A DNA stretch of 64,000 nucleotides from Arthrobacter sp. JZ12 (GCF_035189165.1 NZ_CP045246.1:1426001-1490000), one strand, 5' to 3'; positions 48,947 through 57,814 are shown, counted from the first letter of the stretch. Notes: generated from the letters alone by a model not told the origin. Numbers and translations are program-made.

Positions 48947-50284
48947 ATGACTGACGTGACAACACAGCAGACTGCCCCCGCCATCCCCGACAGCACCGCT
49001 GCCGCGCAGCCGCTGGCTGTTGATGGGAACGTGGAGCAGGCTGTGCACGCCATCGCCGACCGCGCCAGGACGGCGTCGCGGGTCATCGCCCGCGCCAACC
49101 GGGCGCACAAGGACAAGGCGCTGCAGGCTATCGGTGAGGCGCTGGTCGCAAACCGCGACGCCATCCTGCGCGCCAATTCACTGGACCTGGAAGCAGGGCG
49201 GGCCAATGGGACTTCCAAGGCACTGCTCGACCGCCTCAGCCTGACGGAGGAGCGCATTGCTGGCCTTGCCGCGGCGCTGGACAATCTGGCCGGCCTTCCT
49301 GACCCGGTGGGAACCATTGCCCGGGGACAGACACTGCCCAACGGCGTCCGCCTCCGGCAGGTGCACGTTCCACTGGGTGTTGTCGCCGCCATTTATGAGG
49401 CCCGGCCCAACGTGACCGTTGATATCGCAGGCCTCGCCCTGAAGAGCGGCAACGCCGTTATCCTCCGCGGAGGCAGCGCGGCGGCGAACACCAACGCCGC
49501 ACTGCTGGGAATCATCCGTGACGTACTGGACCGGACGGGGCTGCCTGCCGATGCGGTGCAGAGCGTGGATGAGTTCGGACGCGAAGGGGCCAACGTCCTG
49601 ATGAAGGCGCGCGGACGGGTGGACGTACTGATCCCGCGCGGCGGTCATGACCTTATTCAGACCGTGGTGACCAACGCCTCCGTTCCGGTGATTGAAACCG
49701 GCGAGGGTAACGTGCACATCTTCCTCGATGAGAGCGCTGACGAGGAAATGGCCGTGGAGATCCTGCTCAACGCCAAGACGCAGCGTCCCAGCGTATGCAA
49801 TACCGTTGAAACGCTGCTGGTCCACCGTGATGCCCAGGCAGCGCCTGCCGTGCTGGCTGCACTGGCGGGTGCCGGTGTGCGGATCCATGCCGACAGCCGA
49901 ATCCAGGCCATTCTCCCGCAGGGCGTCACCGCAGACACCGCGGACGACGACGACTGGGCGCGGGAGTACATGGACCTGGACATTGCCGTGGCGATGGTGG
50001 ACTCAGTGGATGAGGCCTTGGACCATATCCGAACCTGGAGTACCGGCCACACCGAAGCGATTATCACCAATAACCTCTCTCGCTCCGAGCAGTTCATTGC
50101 CGGCGTGGACTCGGCCGCTGTCATCGTCAACGCTTCCACCCGGTTCACCGACGGCGGCGAGCTCGGCCTGGGAGCGGAGGTGGGTATTTCCACCCAGAAG
50201 ATGCACGCGCGCGGACCGATGGGGCTGAAGGAACTGACCACCACCAAGTGGATCATCCAGGGTGACGGGCAGATCCGGAAGTAG
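48947..50284 (+). CDS. proA: Glutamate-5-semialdehyde dehydrogenase (gamma-glutamyl phosphate reductase)
   Basis: Second step of proline synthesis; NADPH-dependent reduction of glutamyl-5-phosphate. The 445-residue protein is of the ALDH superfamily, with PLGVVAAIYEARPNVTVD, LRGGSAAANTN and the catalytic Cys in QRPSVCNTVETLLVH (around 284). ARGPMGLKELTTTKW is typical of the C-terminus. The first 25 residues are less conserved. Confidence 0.95.
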   Translation: MTDVTTQQTAPAIPDSTAAAQPLAVDGNVEQAVHAIADRARTASRVIARANRAHKDKALQAIGEALVANRDAILRANSLDLEAGRANGTSKALLDRLSLTEERIAGLAAALDNLAGLPDPVGTIARGQTLPNGVRLRQVHVPLGVVAAIYEARPNVTVDIAGLALKSGNAVILRGGSAAANTNAALLGIIRDVLDRTGLPADAVQSVDEFGREGANVLMKARGRVDVLIPRGGHDLIQTVVTNASVPVIETGEGNVHIFLDESADEEMAVEILLNAKTQRPSVCNTVETLLVHRDAQAAPAVLAALAGAGVRIHADSRIQAILPQGVTADTADDDDWAREYMDLDIAVAMVDSVDEALDHIRTWSTGHTEAIITNNLSRSEQFIAGVDSAAVIVNASTRFTDGGELGLGAEVGISTQKMHARGPMGLKELTTTKWIIQGDGQIRK

Positions 50285-50393
50285 GAAGAAAGTACCTTCC
50301 GTTTACCGCGTAGGATAGAGGGGAATCATGCGCTGACGCGCGCCCTCGTAAAATAGTGCAGTCCGTGCGCACCTCATTCCCAAGGGGAGAAGA

Positions 50394-50636
50394 ATGCTGA
50401 ACCAGATCCTCAACGTTGCAGTAGTGGCAGCCGAGACCGCTGAGCACCACACCGAGCTTCCGATGCCGGCCATCGCATACGGCGCCATCATCATGGGTGC
50501 GCTGTTGCTGCTGATGTTCGTGACCATCTCGTTCACCAGCCTGGGGCACCGTCACGAAGCTGTGCGGGAGCACGCGGATCCGCACCGGCAGCACCCCAAC
50601 AAGCACGATCACGGCGAAGCCTCCCAGCAGCACTGA
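50394..50636 (+). CDS. Small single-pass membrane protein, unknown function
   Basis: An 80-residue protein. A hydrophilic segment with [11 protein letters not shown] is followed by one transmembrane helix ([22 protein letters not shown], about residues 27-48) and a His-rich, charged C-terminal tail ([23 protein letters not shown]) with about nine histidines. The tail could bind metal; that is inference. GGGGAGAAG precedes the ATG. A TAAAAT hexamer at 50349-50354 may be its -10. It lies directly before nadD. Confidence 0.75.
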   Translation: MLNQILNVAVVAAETAEHHTELPMPAIAYGAIIMGALLLLMFVTISFTSLGHRHEAVREHADPHRQHPNKHDHGEASQQH

Positions 50637-50641
50637 TTTCC

Positions 50642-51334
50642 TTGACCGTTCCTCCCTCATCAACTGCCCAGCATGGGATCAATCCCAATGCTCCCAGCCG
50701 CGGATCATCCCGTTGGCGTCTGGGGGTCATGGGCGGGACGTTCGACCCGATCCACCACGGGCACCTTGTTGCCGCGAGTGAGGTCGCTGCCGCGTTCGAC
50801 CTGGACGAAGTTGTTTTTGTGCCCACAGGGCAGCCCTGGCAGAAGAACACGAAGGAAGTAAGCCCGGCGGAGCACCGCTACCTGATGACGGTGATCGCGA
50901 CGGCATCGAATCCGCGCTTTACCGTGAGCAGGGTAGACATCGAGCGGCCAGGGCCCACGTACACCATCGACACCCTGCGGGATCTGCATGCATCCAGGCC
51001 GGAAGCGGAGCTCTTCTTCATCACCGGAGCTGACGCGATGGCGCAGATCCTGTCGTGGAAGGACGTTGACGAGCTGTGGTCGCTGGCCCATTTCGTAGGT
51101 GTGACCCGTCCGGGCCATGAACTGAGTACCAGGCGTACCGATGTGAGTCTCATGGAGGTTCCGGCCATGGCCATCTCGTCAACGGATTGCCGCCGGCGGG
51201 TGTCTGACGGGGAACCGGTCTGGTACCTGGTGCCGGACGGTGTTGTGCAGTACATCGCCAAACATGGGCTGTACCACAGGAACAAATTGGGGGCGGGCCA
51301 GACGGTCCACACTGAAGTATCCACCACTACATGA
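50642..51334 (+). CDS. nadD: Nicotinate-nucleotide adenylyltransferase
   Basis: Converts nicotinate mononucleotide and ATP to deamido-NAD. The 230-residue protein has the nucleotidyltransferase signature [20 protein letters not shown], the [10 protein letters not shown] loop, and the C-terminal [10 protein letters not shown] motif. The start is uncertain: the only in-frame starts before the signature are TTG 50642 and ATG 50729. The ATG would remove the first beta strand (RLGV), so TTG is preferred despite a weak ribosome-binding site. Confidence 0.92.
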   Translation: MTVPPSSTAQHGINPNAPSRGSSRWRLGVMGGTFDPIHHGHLVAASEVAAAFDLDEVVFVPTGQPWQKNTKEVSPAEHRYLMTVIATASNPRFTVSRVDIERPGPTYTIDTLRDLHASRPEAELFFITGADAMAQILSWKDVDELWSLAHFVGVTRPGHELSTRRTDVSLMEVPAMAISSTDCRRRVSDGEPVWYLVPDGVVQYIAKHGLYHRNKLGAGQTVHTEVSTTT

Positions 51335-51355
51335 CAATCACCGGGTGAGAAAGCA

Positions 51356-52411
51356 ATGAGTAACGGTCACGAGTCCGCACAGAGCCGGAGGTCGCTCCGG
51401 AACGCGCGCGAGACTTCTGCCGGGGACCAGCCGCAGTCGCCCGGGGAAGTATCGTCCCCAGCTCCGGCTCCTGCTGCAACGGCAACTCCCGTTCGGGAGC
51501 GGCGCAGCCGGAGGGCAGCGAACGCGCCGGTCGATGCGCCGTCGTCGGTTCATCCTTCAACTGAACGGCTTTCGCAGGTGCGCGCGCGCGATCGCGAAAT
51601 GCTGCGAAATTACCGGGCACTGGCGGACAAGCAGCAGGAGAGACCGGCAGAGGTTCCCACCCGCCGGCAGCTTCGCCTGCAGCAGCAGGCGGCAGCCCAG
51701 GTCCCACCGGGAGGACAGCCCGAGGGCGCAGTCAATTCCGGACAGGCCTCCCAGGGCGGCCCGGCAGCGACCGACGGCCCGGAGATGACGGTCGAACAGG
51801 CGTTGGCAGCCCGGGAAGCCATTATCGGACAGGCCCAGAACCAGGTCGCGATGATGGAAGCGGCAGCCAAGGACGACCCGTTCTCGGTGGACCTGGAGAT
51901 TCTGGCCCAGCAAAAGGCCCTGGCCGAACGTGCGGCCATCCTGAATACGCGGGCCCAAAAGATCCAGCAGCTCACTCAGGAAAACCAACTGCGCAAGCCG
52001 CTGGTGAATGACCCGACCACGGCACACAACCTGTCTATCGTGTCGCCGGTTGAGTTTGTACGAGCGCCCGCGGAAGATCCTTCATCGCCCGCGCCGTCCA
52101 CATCCCACATCCCTGTGGTGTCGGCGCCTGCTGTCCCCAGTGTGCCGCCGTCGTCGTCGCCCGTGCCCGAGTCGCCAGGCAGGTCGCGAGTCCTGGCACA
52201 GGCAGAGGCGATGGTGCGGGAACAGCGTCGTCCCGGCTCCGACGGCGTTACGCCGATCCGTGCACGCAGTGCCTACGGACTCGATCCGCTGGACGCGATG
52301 ACCGCGGGCCTGGCCCGTGTGCAGCGCATGCGGATTGTCCAATATTCAGTTGTTGGTCTGGGCGCACTCGCCCTGATCACCGGAATCATGATGATTGTCG
52401 GCGGCCTCTAG
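51356..52411 (+). CDS. Uncharacterised protein with C-terminal membrane anchor
   Basis: A 351-residue protein of no family I recognise. Residues 1-60 are polar and Arg/Pro-rich. A helical part with heptad-like character follows (TVEQALAAREAIIGQAQNQVAMMEAAAKDD, then EILAQQKALAERAAILNTRAQKIQQL, about 143-220), suggesting a coiled coil. A Pro/Ser-rich linker comes next, and a single transmembrane helix at the C-terminus (YSVVGLGALALITGIMMIVGGL). It is therefore a likely tail-anchored membrane protein with a cytosolic coiled coil. It lies between nadD and rsfS with short gaps, so it is in the same operon. Confidence 0.75.
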   Translation: MSNGHESAQSRRSLRNARETSAGDQPQSPGEVSSPAPAPAATATPVRERRSRRAANAPVDAPSSVHPSTERLSQVRARDREMLRNYRALADKQQERPAEVPTRRQLRLQQQAAAQVPPGGQPEGAVNSGQASQGGPAATDGPEMTVEQALAAREAIIGQAQNQVAMMEAAAKDDPFSVDLEILAQQKALAERAAILNTRAQKIQQLTQENQLRKPLVNDPTTAHNLSIVSPVEFVRAPAEDPSSPAPSTSHIPVVSAPAVPSVPPSSSPVPESPGRSRVLAQAEAMVREQRRPGSDGVTPIRARSAYGLDPLDAMTAGLARVQRMRIVQYSVVGLGALALITGIMMIVGGL

Positions 52412-52436
52412 CTGCCGGCTCCACCCAAGGAGATTA

Positions 52437-52847
52437 GTGAGCGCATCCGAATCGTCCATAGCGATTGCACGCACCGCAGCGCGTGCAGCATCGGACAAGA
52501 TTGCCCAGGACATCATTGCCATGGACGTCAGCGAACGCCTGGCGATCACAGACGTGTTTCTGGTCGCATCCGCACCCAGCGAGCGGCAGGTCAACGCGAT
52601 TGTCGACGGCATCGAGGAGGAACTGGCCAAGCAGGACCTCAAGCCGGTGCGCCGTGAGGGGCGAAGCGAGGGCCGCTGGGTGCTCCTGGACTACGCAGAG
52701 GTAGTAATCCACGTGCAACACCAGGAGGACCGCGTCTTCTACGCCCTCGAGCGGCTCTGGGGAGACTGCCCGACGGTGGATCTGCAGTTGGGCGACGGCG
52801 ACGGCGAGGGCGCGTCAGCCGAAGCTGCTTCGAACGACGGCGAGTGA
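52437..52847 (+). CDS. rsfS: Ribosomal silencing factor RsfS
   Basis: Binds L14 and blocks subunit joining during starvation. The 136-residue protein has the DUF143 core: DKIAQDIIAMDVSERLAITDVFLVASAPSERQVNAIVDGIEE, then GRWVLLDYAEVVIHVQHQEDRVFYALERLWGD. The GTG at 52437 has AAGGAG four bases upstream. Its stop overlaps the next gene's start. Confidence 0.95.
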   Translation: MSASESSIAIARTAARAASDKIAQDIIAMDVSERLAITDVFLVASAPSERQVNAIVDGIEEELAKQDLKPVRREGRSEGRWVLLDYAEVVIHVQHQEDRVFYALERLWGDCPTVDLQLGDGDGEGASAEAASNDGE

Positions 52848-53542
52848 ATCCGCACGCTGTCGACAGCGCAGCCGGGAACTCAGTACCCGAAGGGCGCCGC
52901 GTGGTCTTCTGGCGCCACGGCCGCACCGAATGGAACGCGCGCGGCCTGTTCCAGGGCCAGGAGGATATCCCGCTTGACGATCTCGGCCGCCAGCAGGCTT
53001 CACAGGCAGCCTATGAGCTGAGGCATCTTGCGCCAACGCTCATAGTCTCCTCGGACCTTGAGCGGGCCCGTGACACTGCCGCAGCCCTGTGTGTTGCGAC
53101 GGGAGTACCGGCGGAACCTGACGCTCGATTCCGGGAAACTTACGCCGGGCGTTGGCAGGGCCTCGAGTTCGCCGAGATCAGCCGCCGCTATCCCGGGGAC
53201 CAGAAAGCCTGGCACGAGGGCAGTCCGAACGTGACGGCGGGTGGGGGAGAGAGCAGGCTCGCCGTCGGCGAGCGGATGAAGGCCGGCGTGCTCGACGCCG
53301 TTACCCGGCTGGAACCCGGACAGACCGTTATTGTGGTGAGCCACGGAGGTGCTATCCGCGCCGGACTCGCCGCGCTGATGGGCATCCCTCCCGAACTCTG
53401 GGGTTCACTTGCTGGCGTGGCGAACTGCCACTGGTCTGTCCTGGAGGAGTTGAGTCCGTCGTCGTCGGGGCCGGTTCGCTGGCAGTTGACTGAGCACAAT
53501 GTCGGTTTGGCTTCGATGCCGTCCGCTCCATTGGAGGGCTGA
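52844..53542 (+). CDS. Histidine phosphatase family protein (GpgP-like)
   Basis: A 232-residue phosphatase with the RHG motif (VVFWRHGRTEWNARGLFQGQ, catalytic His near residue 24), Glu in ETYAGRWQGLEF, and the second His in VVSHGGAIRAG. In mycobacteria the gene after rsfS encodes glucosyl-3-phosphoglycerate phosphatase (GpgP), so that role is plausible but not proven. The GTG start overlaps the rsfS stop by four bases. Confidence 0.88.
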   Translation: MNPHAVDSAAGNSVPEGRRVVFWRHGRTEWNARGLFQGQEDIPLDDLGRQQASQAAYELRHLAPTLIVSSDLERARDTAAALCVATGVPAEPDARFRETYAGRWQGLEFAEISRRYPGDQKAWHEGSPNVTAGGGESRLAVGERMKAGVLDAVTRLEPGQTVIVVSHGGAIRAGLAALMGIPPELWGSLAGVANCHWSVLEELSPSSSGPVRWQLTEHNVGLASMPSAPLEG

Positions 53543-53669
53543 GAAGCCCCGCAGGAGCCGATTTTGCGGCGGCGCGAAAATTGTCTACACTGGACAAGTT
53601 GCTTCGGCCGGTCGGGGAGATCCGGAGAGGAATTCGAGAAGGATTCTGAACGGCTGGAGAGGCGAGTTT

Positions 53670-53745
53670 GGGGCTGTGGCGCAGCTGGTAGCGCACCTGC
53701 ATGGCATGCAGGGGGTCAGGGGTTCGAGTCCCCTCAGCTCCACCA
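53670..53745 (+). tRNA. tRNA-Ala (GGC anticodon)
   Basis: A complete cloverleaf: acceptor GGGGCTG with CAGCTCC (one G-U), D arm with GCGC/GCGC, anticodon stem CCTGC/GCAGG enclosing ATGGCAT (anticodon GGC), T arm AGGGG-TTCGAGT-CCCCT, discriminator A and an encoded CCA (53743-53745). Confidence 0.97.
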
Positions 53746-53747
53746 AG

Positions 53748-53775
53748 AAAACCCCCGGGGAAACCCGGGGGTTTT
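53748..53775 (+). terminator. Rho-independent terminator after tRNA-Ala
   Basis: A perfect 12-bp stem (AAAACCCCCGGG at 53748-53759 with its complement at 53764-53775) closed by a GAAA tetraloop; the 3' arm ends in four T residues. It lies two bases after the tRNA and also faces the end of the exonuclease gene. Confidence 0.9.
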
Positions 53776-53805
53776 GCTGTTGGTGGCGAAGTGCCGGCCC
53801 TTCCC

Positions 53806-54735
53806 TCAGCCCCGGGCTGCGTAGGCCTTGAGCACACGGTCAGCGGCGCCGCCCAGGTTCCACGTATCGGCCAGCTTCTTCAGCGTTTCTTCCTGCTCGT
53901 CGTCGAGCGGCTGGACCCGTTGCTCGAAGGAACCAAGGTCCAGGGTGCGCACCACGTTCACCACCTGCGGCGCGACGGCCAGATAATCCGCTGCCGCCGC
54001 CAGCTTCTGTCGTACTGACGCGGACATCGCCCCCGACGGCTCCCGGCTCGCTTCGAGGATGCCCTCCAGATCGGCGAACTCCCTGAGCAGGCTTGCGGCC
54101 GTCTTCTCGCCGATGCCGGCAACGCCAGGTAGACCGTCAGAGGTATCGCCACGGAGCGCGGCGAAGTCCGCGTACTGACTGGGGAGGACCTTGTACTTGC
54201 CGACGACGGTCACGTCAGTCACGAGCTCAAGCTTGCTCATCCCGCGCGCGGTGTAGAGCACGCGGATGCCGCGCTCGTCGTCAACGAGCTGGAACAGGTC
54301 CCGGTCGCCGGTGACGATGTCCACGGGCATGGCAGCCTGGCTTGCGAGGCTGCCGATCACGTCGTCCGCTTCATGGTCGGCAGCACCGACGATCGGCAGA
54401 TTGAGGGCCGCAAGCACCTCTCGGATGAGCGGAAGCTGGGCCACCAAACCGGCCGGTGTTTCTTCCACGTCCGGACCAGTTGCCACTTTCCGCGCCACTC
54501 GGTGTTCCTTGTAGCTGGGAATGAGTTCCACTCGCCACTGGGGGCGCCAGTCATCATCCCAGCAGGCAACCAAATGCGTGGGTTCATAGTCGGTGACGAG
54601 TCGGGCAATCATGTCGAGCAGGCCGCGAACTGCATTCACCGGAGTGCCGTCCGGTGCCTTCAGGCTGTCCGGCAAGCCGTAGAAGGCGCGGAAATAGAGG
54701 GAAGGAGTGTCGAGAAGCATGAGTCGATCGGCCAC
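53806..54735 (-). CDS. Stand-alone 5'-3' exonuclease (PolA N-terminal domain homologue)
   Basis: A 309-residue flap-endonuclease-type enzyme. It has LMLLDTPSLYFRAFYGLPDSL at the N-terminus, CWDDDWRPQWRVELIPSYKEHR (arch/metal region), acidic cluster residues in ADHEADDVIGSL and VTGDRDLFQLVDD, and the helix-3-turn-helix GVAGIGEKTAASLLREFADLE. It has no polymerase domain, so it resembles B. subtilis YpcP. The GTG at 54735 is preceded by GGGAGGA seven bases upstream on the minus strand; the longer frame to 54771 is less likely. Confidence 0.9.
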   Translation of the reverse strand: MADRLMLLDTPSLYFRAFYGLPDSLKAPDGTPVNAVRGLLDMIARLVTDYEPTHLVACWDDDWRPQWRVELIPSYKEHRVARKVATGPDVEETPAGLVAQLPLIREVLAALNLPIVGAADHEADDVIGSLASQAAMPVDIVTGDRDLFQLVDDERGIRVLYTARGMSKLELVTDVTVVGKYKVLPSQYADFAALRGDTSDGLPGVAGIGEKTAASLLREFADLEGILEASREPSGAMSASVRQKLAAAADYLAVAPQVVNVVRTLDLGSFEQRVQPLDDEQEETLKKLADTWNLGGAADRVLKAYAARG

Positions 54736-55212
54736 CCGACGATCCTCCCATGGAAGCGCTGGAAGGTGCATTGACCGCGGTCGCCGGACAGTTTGAAGGC
54801 AGGAAAGGTTTATCTATTCGGTTGATGAAAGCCTTGATACTGCGGCGGGTCGGGTACAGAATTGACGGCAGGCAACTCAACATCAAGCACGAAGCAATCA
54901 CTGAAACAGCGCTGAGCGTCACAGAGACGTGGGCCGGTGCAGCATGAAGCGAGTGGGGAATCATGAGTGGGTCAATGCGGTGCCGTCAATGCCAACGTAC
55001 ATGGGTGGTCGAATCCAAAACCGCGGAAGCGGTCACCTCACGGAATCATGCTTTCCTGAACCCCGGTCACCAGACGGTGACCGTTTGGGAGCGTGCCGAG
55101 AAGCGGGCGTGGGCTCCGGCCTGAATCATGGCGCCAGGAAGCTGACCTCGAAGCACGCAACGAACGCCGCGGGGACCTGCGGTCACCCGCACGCTCATGC
55201 AAGACTGGTCGC
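54736..55212. other. Intergenic region before the DUF2183 gene
   Basis: This stretch of 477 bases holds the exonuclease promoter (minus strand), a doubtful 65-codon frame at 54750-54947 and the small CxxC candidate listed separately. AAGACT at 55201-55206 ends six bases before the ATG at 55213 and may be a -10 element for a leaderless transcript. No RNA gene is seen. Confidence 0.4.
54963..55124 (+). CDS. Possible small CxxC protein (53 residues)
   Basis: A 53-codon frame starting MSGSMRCRQCQRTWVVESKT and ending in a basic, Trp-containing segment (WERAEKRAWAPA). GTGGGGAA lies just upstream as a moderate ribosome-binding site. The CxxC near the N-terminus and amphipathic remainder look protein-like, but third positions are less GC-rich than in neighbouring genes and there is no second cysteine pair. 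It could be a real small protein or chance. Confidence 0.3.
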   Translation: MSGSMRCRQCQRTWVVESKTAEAVTSRNHAFLNPGHQTVTVWERAEKRAWAPA

Positions 55213-56331
55213 ATGGCAACCGACGAGGCATCTTCCACCCCCTTGCCGCCGCATGAGGCCGGGGTTCACGAGCGCACGCACCTGGGGCTGATGATTGGCG
55301 ACACCTGGCATGCGATGCAGACGCGGATCGCGGAGCATCGCGGGCGGGTGGAGACGATCATTCCCTATACCGGCTATGGAACCACAAGCTGGATCCGGGT
55401 GCTCGGGCGCGTGGTGCTGTCCAATCCGAGCGACCTGAAGCCGCTCACAGGCAAGGAAACCATGAAGCCCATCAAGGAGGGCCTGAGAGGGTGGCGTAAC
55501 TTCATCAGCGCACCGGTGCGCTATGCCACGGTGACCTTGGAGGTCGACGGTACCAGCGCCGTCGTGCAAGCCGACCGAGGCGGCGTGATCGACGTGCACA
55601 TCGAAGCGAAGCTGGAGCCGGGCTGGCACACCGTGCGGCTGAAGTCGGGCGACTCAGTGGTGGCTGAGGCGCCTGTGCGAGTGGTTGAGGACGGCGTGGC
55701 TTTCGGCGTCGTGTCCGACATCGACGACACCGTCATGGTCACAGCGCTCCCGCGGCCGTTCCTGGCGGCCTGGAACACCTTCGTCCTCGACGAGCATGCC
55801 CGGACGCCGACTCCCGGCATGTCGGTCCTGATGGAGCGGATTGTCCGCAAGCACCCCAACGCCCCCGTGCTCTACCTGTCCACCGGTGCGTGGAACGTTG
55901 CGCCGGCGCTCACACGCTTCCTGTCCAGGAACCTGTACCCGGCCGGACCGAAGCTCCTCACGGATTGGGGTCCAACCCGGGACCGCTGGTTCCGAAGCGG
56001 GCAGGAACACAAACGGTCCTCGCTTGAGAGGCTCGCGAAGGAATTTCCGTCCGTGAAGTGGCTGCTCATCGGCGACGACGGCCAGCATGACGAGGCCATT
56101 TACGCGGAATTCGCCCGTAACCACCCGGCCAATGTGCGGGCGATCGCCATCCGGCAACTATCCACCAGTGAGGCGGTGCTGGCGGGTGGGCGTTCTAAGG
56201 CCAACCCGGCCGGTTCCACGCCGGGGATCCCGTGGATCTACGCTCGCGACGGCGCCGGCATGTCCGAGCAGCTGAGCAAGCTGGGGATCGTGGAGGGCAC
56301 CATGCGGATCGATCCCGAAGACGAGGCCTGA
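55213..56331 (+). CDS. DUF2183 (App1-like phosphatase) domain protein
   Basis: A 372-residue protein. The C-terminal half is an App1-type HAD phosphatase domain: the nucleophile motif is VSDIDDTVMVTALPRP (around 170), followed by VLYLSTGAWNVAPALTRFL and LLIGDDGQHDEAIYAEFA. The N-terminal half (about 40-150) contains TGYGTTSWIRVLGRVVLSNP and a beta-sandwich-like segment. Yeast App1 is a phosphatidate phosphatase; the bacterial substrate is unknown. The ATG at 55213 is preferred over the upstream frame from 55093 because a -10-like element lies just before it. Confidence 0.87.
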   Translation: MATDEASSTPLPPHEAGVHERTHLGLMIGDTWHAMQTRIAEHRGRVETIIPYTGYGTTSWIRVLGRVVLSNPSDLKPLTGKETMKPIKEGLRGWRNFISAPVRYATVTLEVDGTSAVVQADRGGVIDVHIEAKLEPGWHTVRLKSGDSVVAEAPVRVVEDGVAFGVVSDIDDTVMVTALPRPFLAAWNTFVLDEHARTPTPGMSVLMERIVRKHPNAPVLYLSTGAWNVAPALTRFLSRNLYPAGPKLLTDWGPTRDRWFRSGQEHKRSSLERLAKEFPSVKWLLIGDDGQHDEAIYAEFARNHPANVRAIAIRQLSTSEAVLAGGRSKANPAGSTPGIPWIYARDGAGMSEQLSKLGIVEGTMRIDPEDEA

Positions 56332-56354
56332 ACCGCCATCGACCATCCGGCGAT

Positions 56355-57461
56355 CTATGCCGCTGCGTTCTGATCGACGGTCTCCGACCCGGGGCCTGAC
56401 TCGGCGCGCACGATCAGGAGAATGCGGCGCAGGTCCATGCCGAGGCTGGCAGTGGCCTGGACCCGATCTTCGGCGGCGGCGCTGGCGGTGATCTGCTGCA
56501 TTAGGTTTTCCACGGCTTCCTCGGCGGCAGTCATCTTCGATCCCTCGGAATCCCAGTCCGCGACCGCTTCAGCGGTGCGGCCTAGTGCCTCTCCCAGCGG
56601 TTCGACGAGGGCAGGGGGCAGGGGAGTGGCCTCCGGGGTACGCCAGATCGCTCCGGCGAGCACTTCCGTCATGTTCTGGACATGGAATGCTATGCGTTCC
56701 ATCGCCTGAAGCGAATGGTAGTCGGCGGTCAGATCGCGCTGGTGCCGCCGTCGTCGTATGTTTCCGTGACGGCTGCGGTCGGCGAGCTGCACGGCAGAAC
56801 GCACTTCCTGGCCAAGCTCGCCGAGGCGGCTCTCGCGCTGGGACCATTCTTCGTGCTCAGGCGGCCAGGATTCGCCGATGGCGGCCGCCATGTCGGACAG
56901 CTGGAGTGCCAGCGTGTCGCGGAAATTCTTCAGCCCGGCGATCGCTCCGTCCAGATGCAGCGGCGGAAAGAGCAGCATGTTGACGGTGATGCCCACCACC
57001 ACGCCCACCAGCATCTGGATGAGGTAGCCGAAGGAGTACTCCTGAGGATTGTCGCCGCCGAGCAGGAGCACAAACAGGGCGGCGATCGGAATCCAGTCCT
57101 GCCCTGCGCCCAGCTTGGGCATCCCGGCGGCCAGGACACCCAAAGCGACGACGGCGGCAACCGCCACCACGGAGACATCTCCAATGAGGATGACCGGGAC
57201 GGCGATCACAAACCCTACGGCCAGGCCGAGGAGGGTTTCGAAGCCCTGGCGGGCCGACCCCGCCACTGTCGGGTACATACAGGCCACAGCGCCCAGCGGA
57301 GCGTAATAGGGATATTGTGCAGCCACCCCTGGAACCTTCAGGGCCAGCCACCACGCGATTCCTGCTGCGAGGGCCGCTTTCACGGCGAGTAGCAGGCGTC
57401 CGTGGGTGATGAGGTGCCTGGCACGCGTCTGCAGTTGTGATCCAGTCAGCAGGCTTGGCAT
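56355..57461 (-). CDS. FUSC family membrane protein (aromatic acid exporter-like)
   Basis: A 368-residue protein with an N-terminal membrane domain of about six helices (residues 25-165; LLLAVKAALAAGIAWWLALKV, QGFETLLGLAVGFVIAVPVILIG, then IQMLVGVVVGITVNMLLFPP). A cytosolic helical C-terminal domain follows, with SLQAMERIAFHVQNMTEVLAG. This is the half-size FUSC/ArAE architecture that transports organic acids in known members; the substrate is unknown. Convergent with the DUF2183 gene, with a 23-base gap. Confidence 0.85.
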   Translation of the reverse strand: MPSLLTGSQLQTRARHLITHGRLLLAVKAALAAGIAWWLALKVPGVAAQYPYYAPLGAVACMYPTVAGSARQGFETLLGLAVGFVIAVPVILIGDVSVVAVAAVVALGVLAAGMPKLGAGQDWIPIAALFVLLLGGDNPQEYSFGYLIQMLVGVVVGITVNMLLFPPLHLDGAIAGLKNFRDTLALQLSDMAAAIGESWPPEHEEWSQRESRLGELGQEVRSAVQLADRSRHGNIRRRRHQRDLTADYHSLQAMERIAFHVQNMTEVLAGAIWRTPEATPLPPALVEPLGEALGRTAEAVADWDSEGSKMTAAEEAVENLMQQITASAAAEDRVQATASLGMDLRRILLIVRAESGPGSETVDQNAAA

Positions 57462-57814
57462 TTCTTCAGTATTGCAACCGAATATGAGAGCCCGGTGAAC
57501 GCGGCCTTTCCGGCCCTTGGCGAAATGTTTCGCTGGCGTGCAACATTTCTTGAACGCTTGTTGGGACGTGCCGTAACGTTCACCACAAGTTACTTCCGTA
57601 ACGGGTCAGCGACTCCCAGTCAGGGAGTGTGGGTGCCCCCATGTGGGCCTGACATTTGTTTCGCAGGAGTGCCTGCCGCGCGGCCGCGCGGTGCGTGAAT
57701 CCTTCCTGCGCCTTTCCTTATTTCATACCGGCTTTTCCGCCCAACCAGCAGCATGCAGGTACGGCGGTCGTGCCTCCATGGCGGAGCCGGATGTCCTAAC
57801 GATCGAGGATACGA
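57462..57814 (+). promoter_or_regulatory. metF-metE leader region with possible structured RNA
   Basis: No gene is visible in these 353 bases. A promoter-like pair is TTGAAC (57550-57555) and TAACGT (57573-57578) with a 17-bp spacer. An exact direct repeat CCGTAACG lies at 57571-57578 and 57596-57603. Downstream, 57605-57653 can fold as a three-way junction: P1 GTCAG/CTGAC, P2 ACTCCC/GGGAGT and P3 GCCC/GGGC. It matches no riboswitch class I recognise. Confidence 0.4.

Noticed and set aside
53670..53775. tRNA-Ala as a possible integration site
   Set aside because: No integrase, no duplicated tRNA 3' end and no change in gene content follow it.
54750..54947. 65-codon plus-strand frame
   Set aside because: It overlaps the exonuclease promoter, has no ribosome-binding site and no recognisable family.
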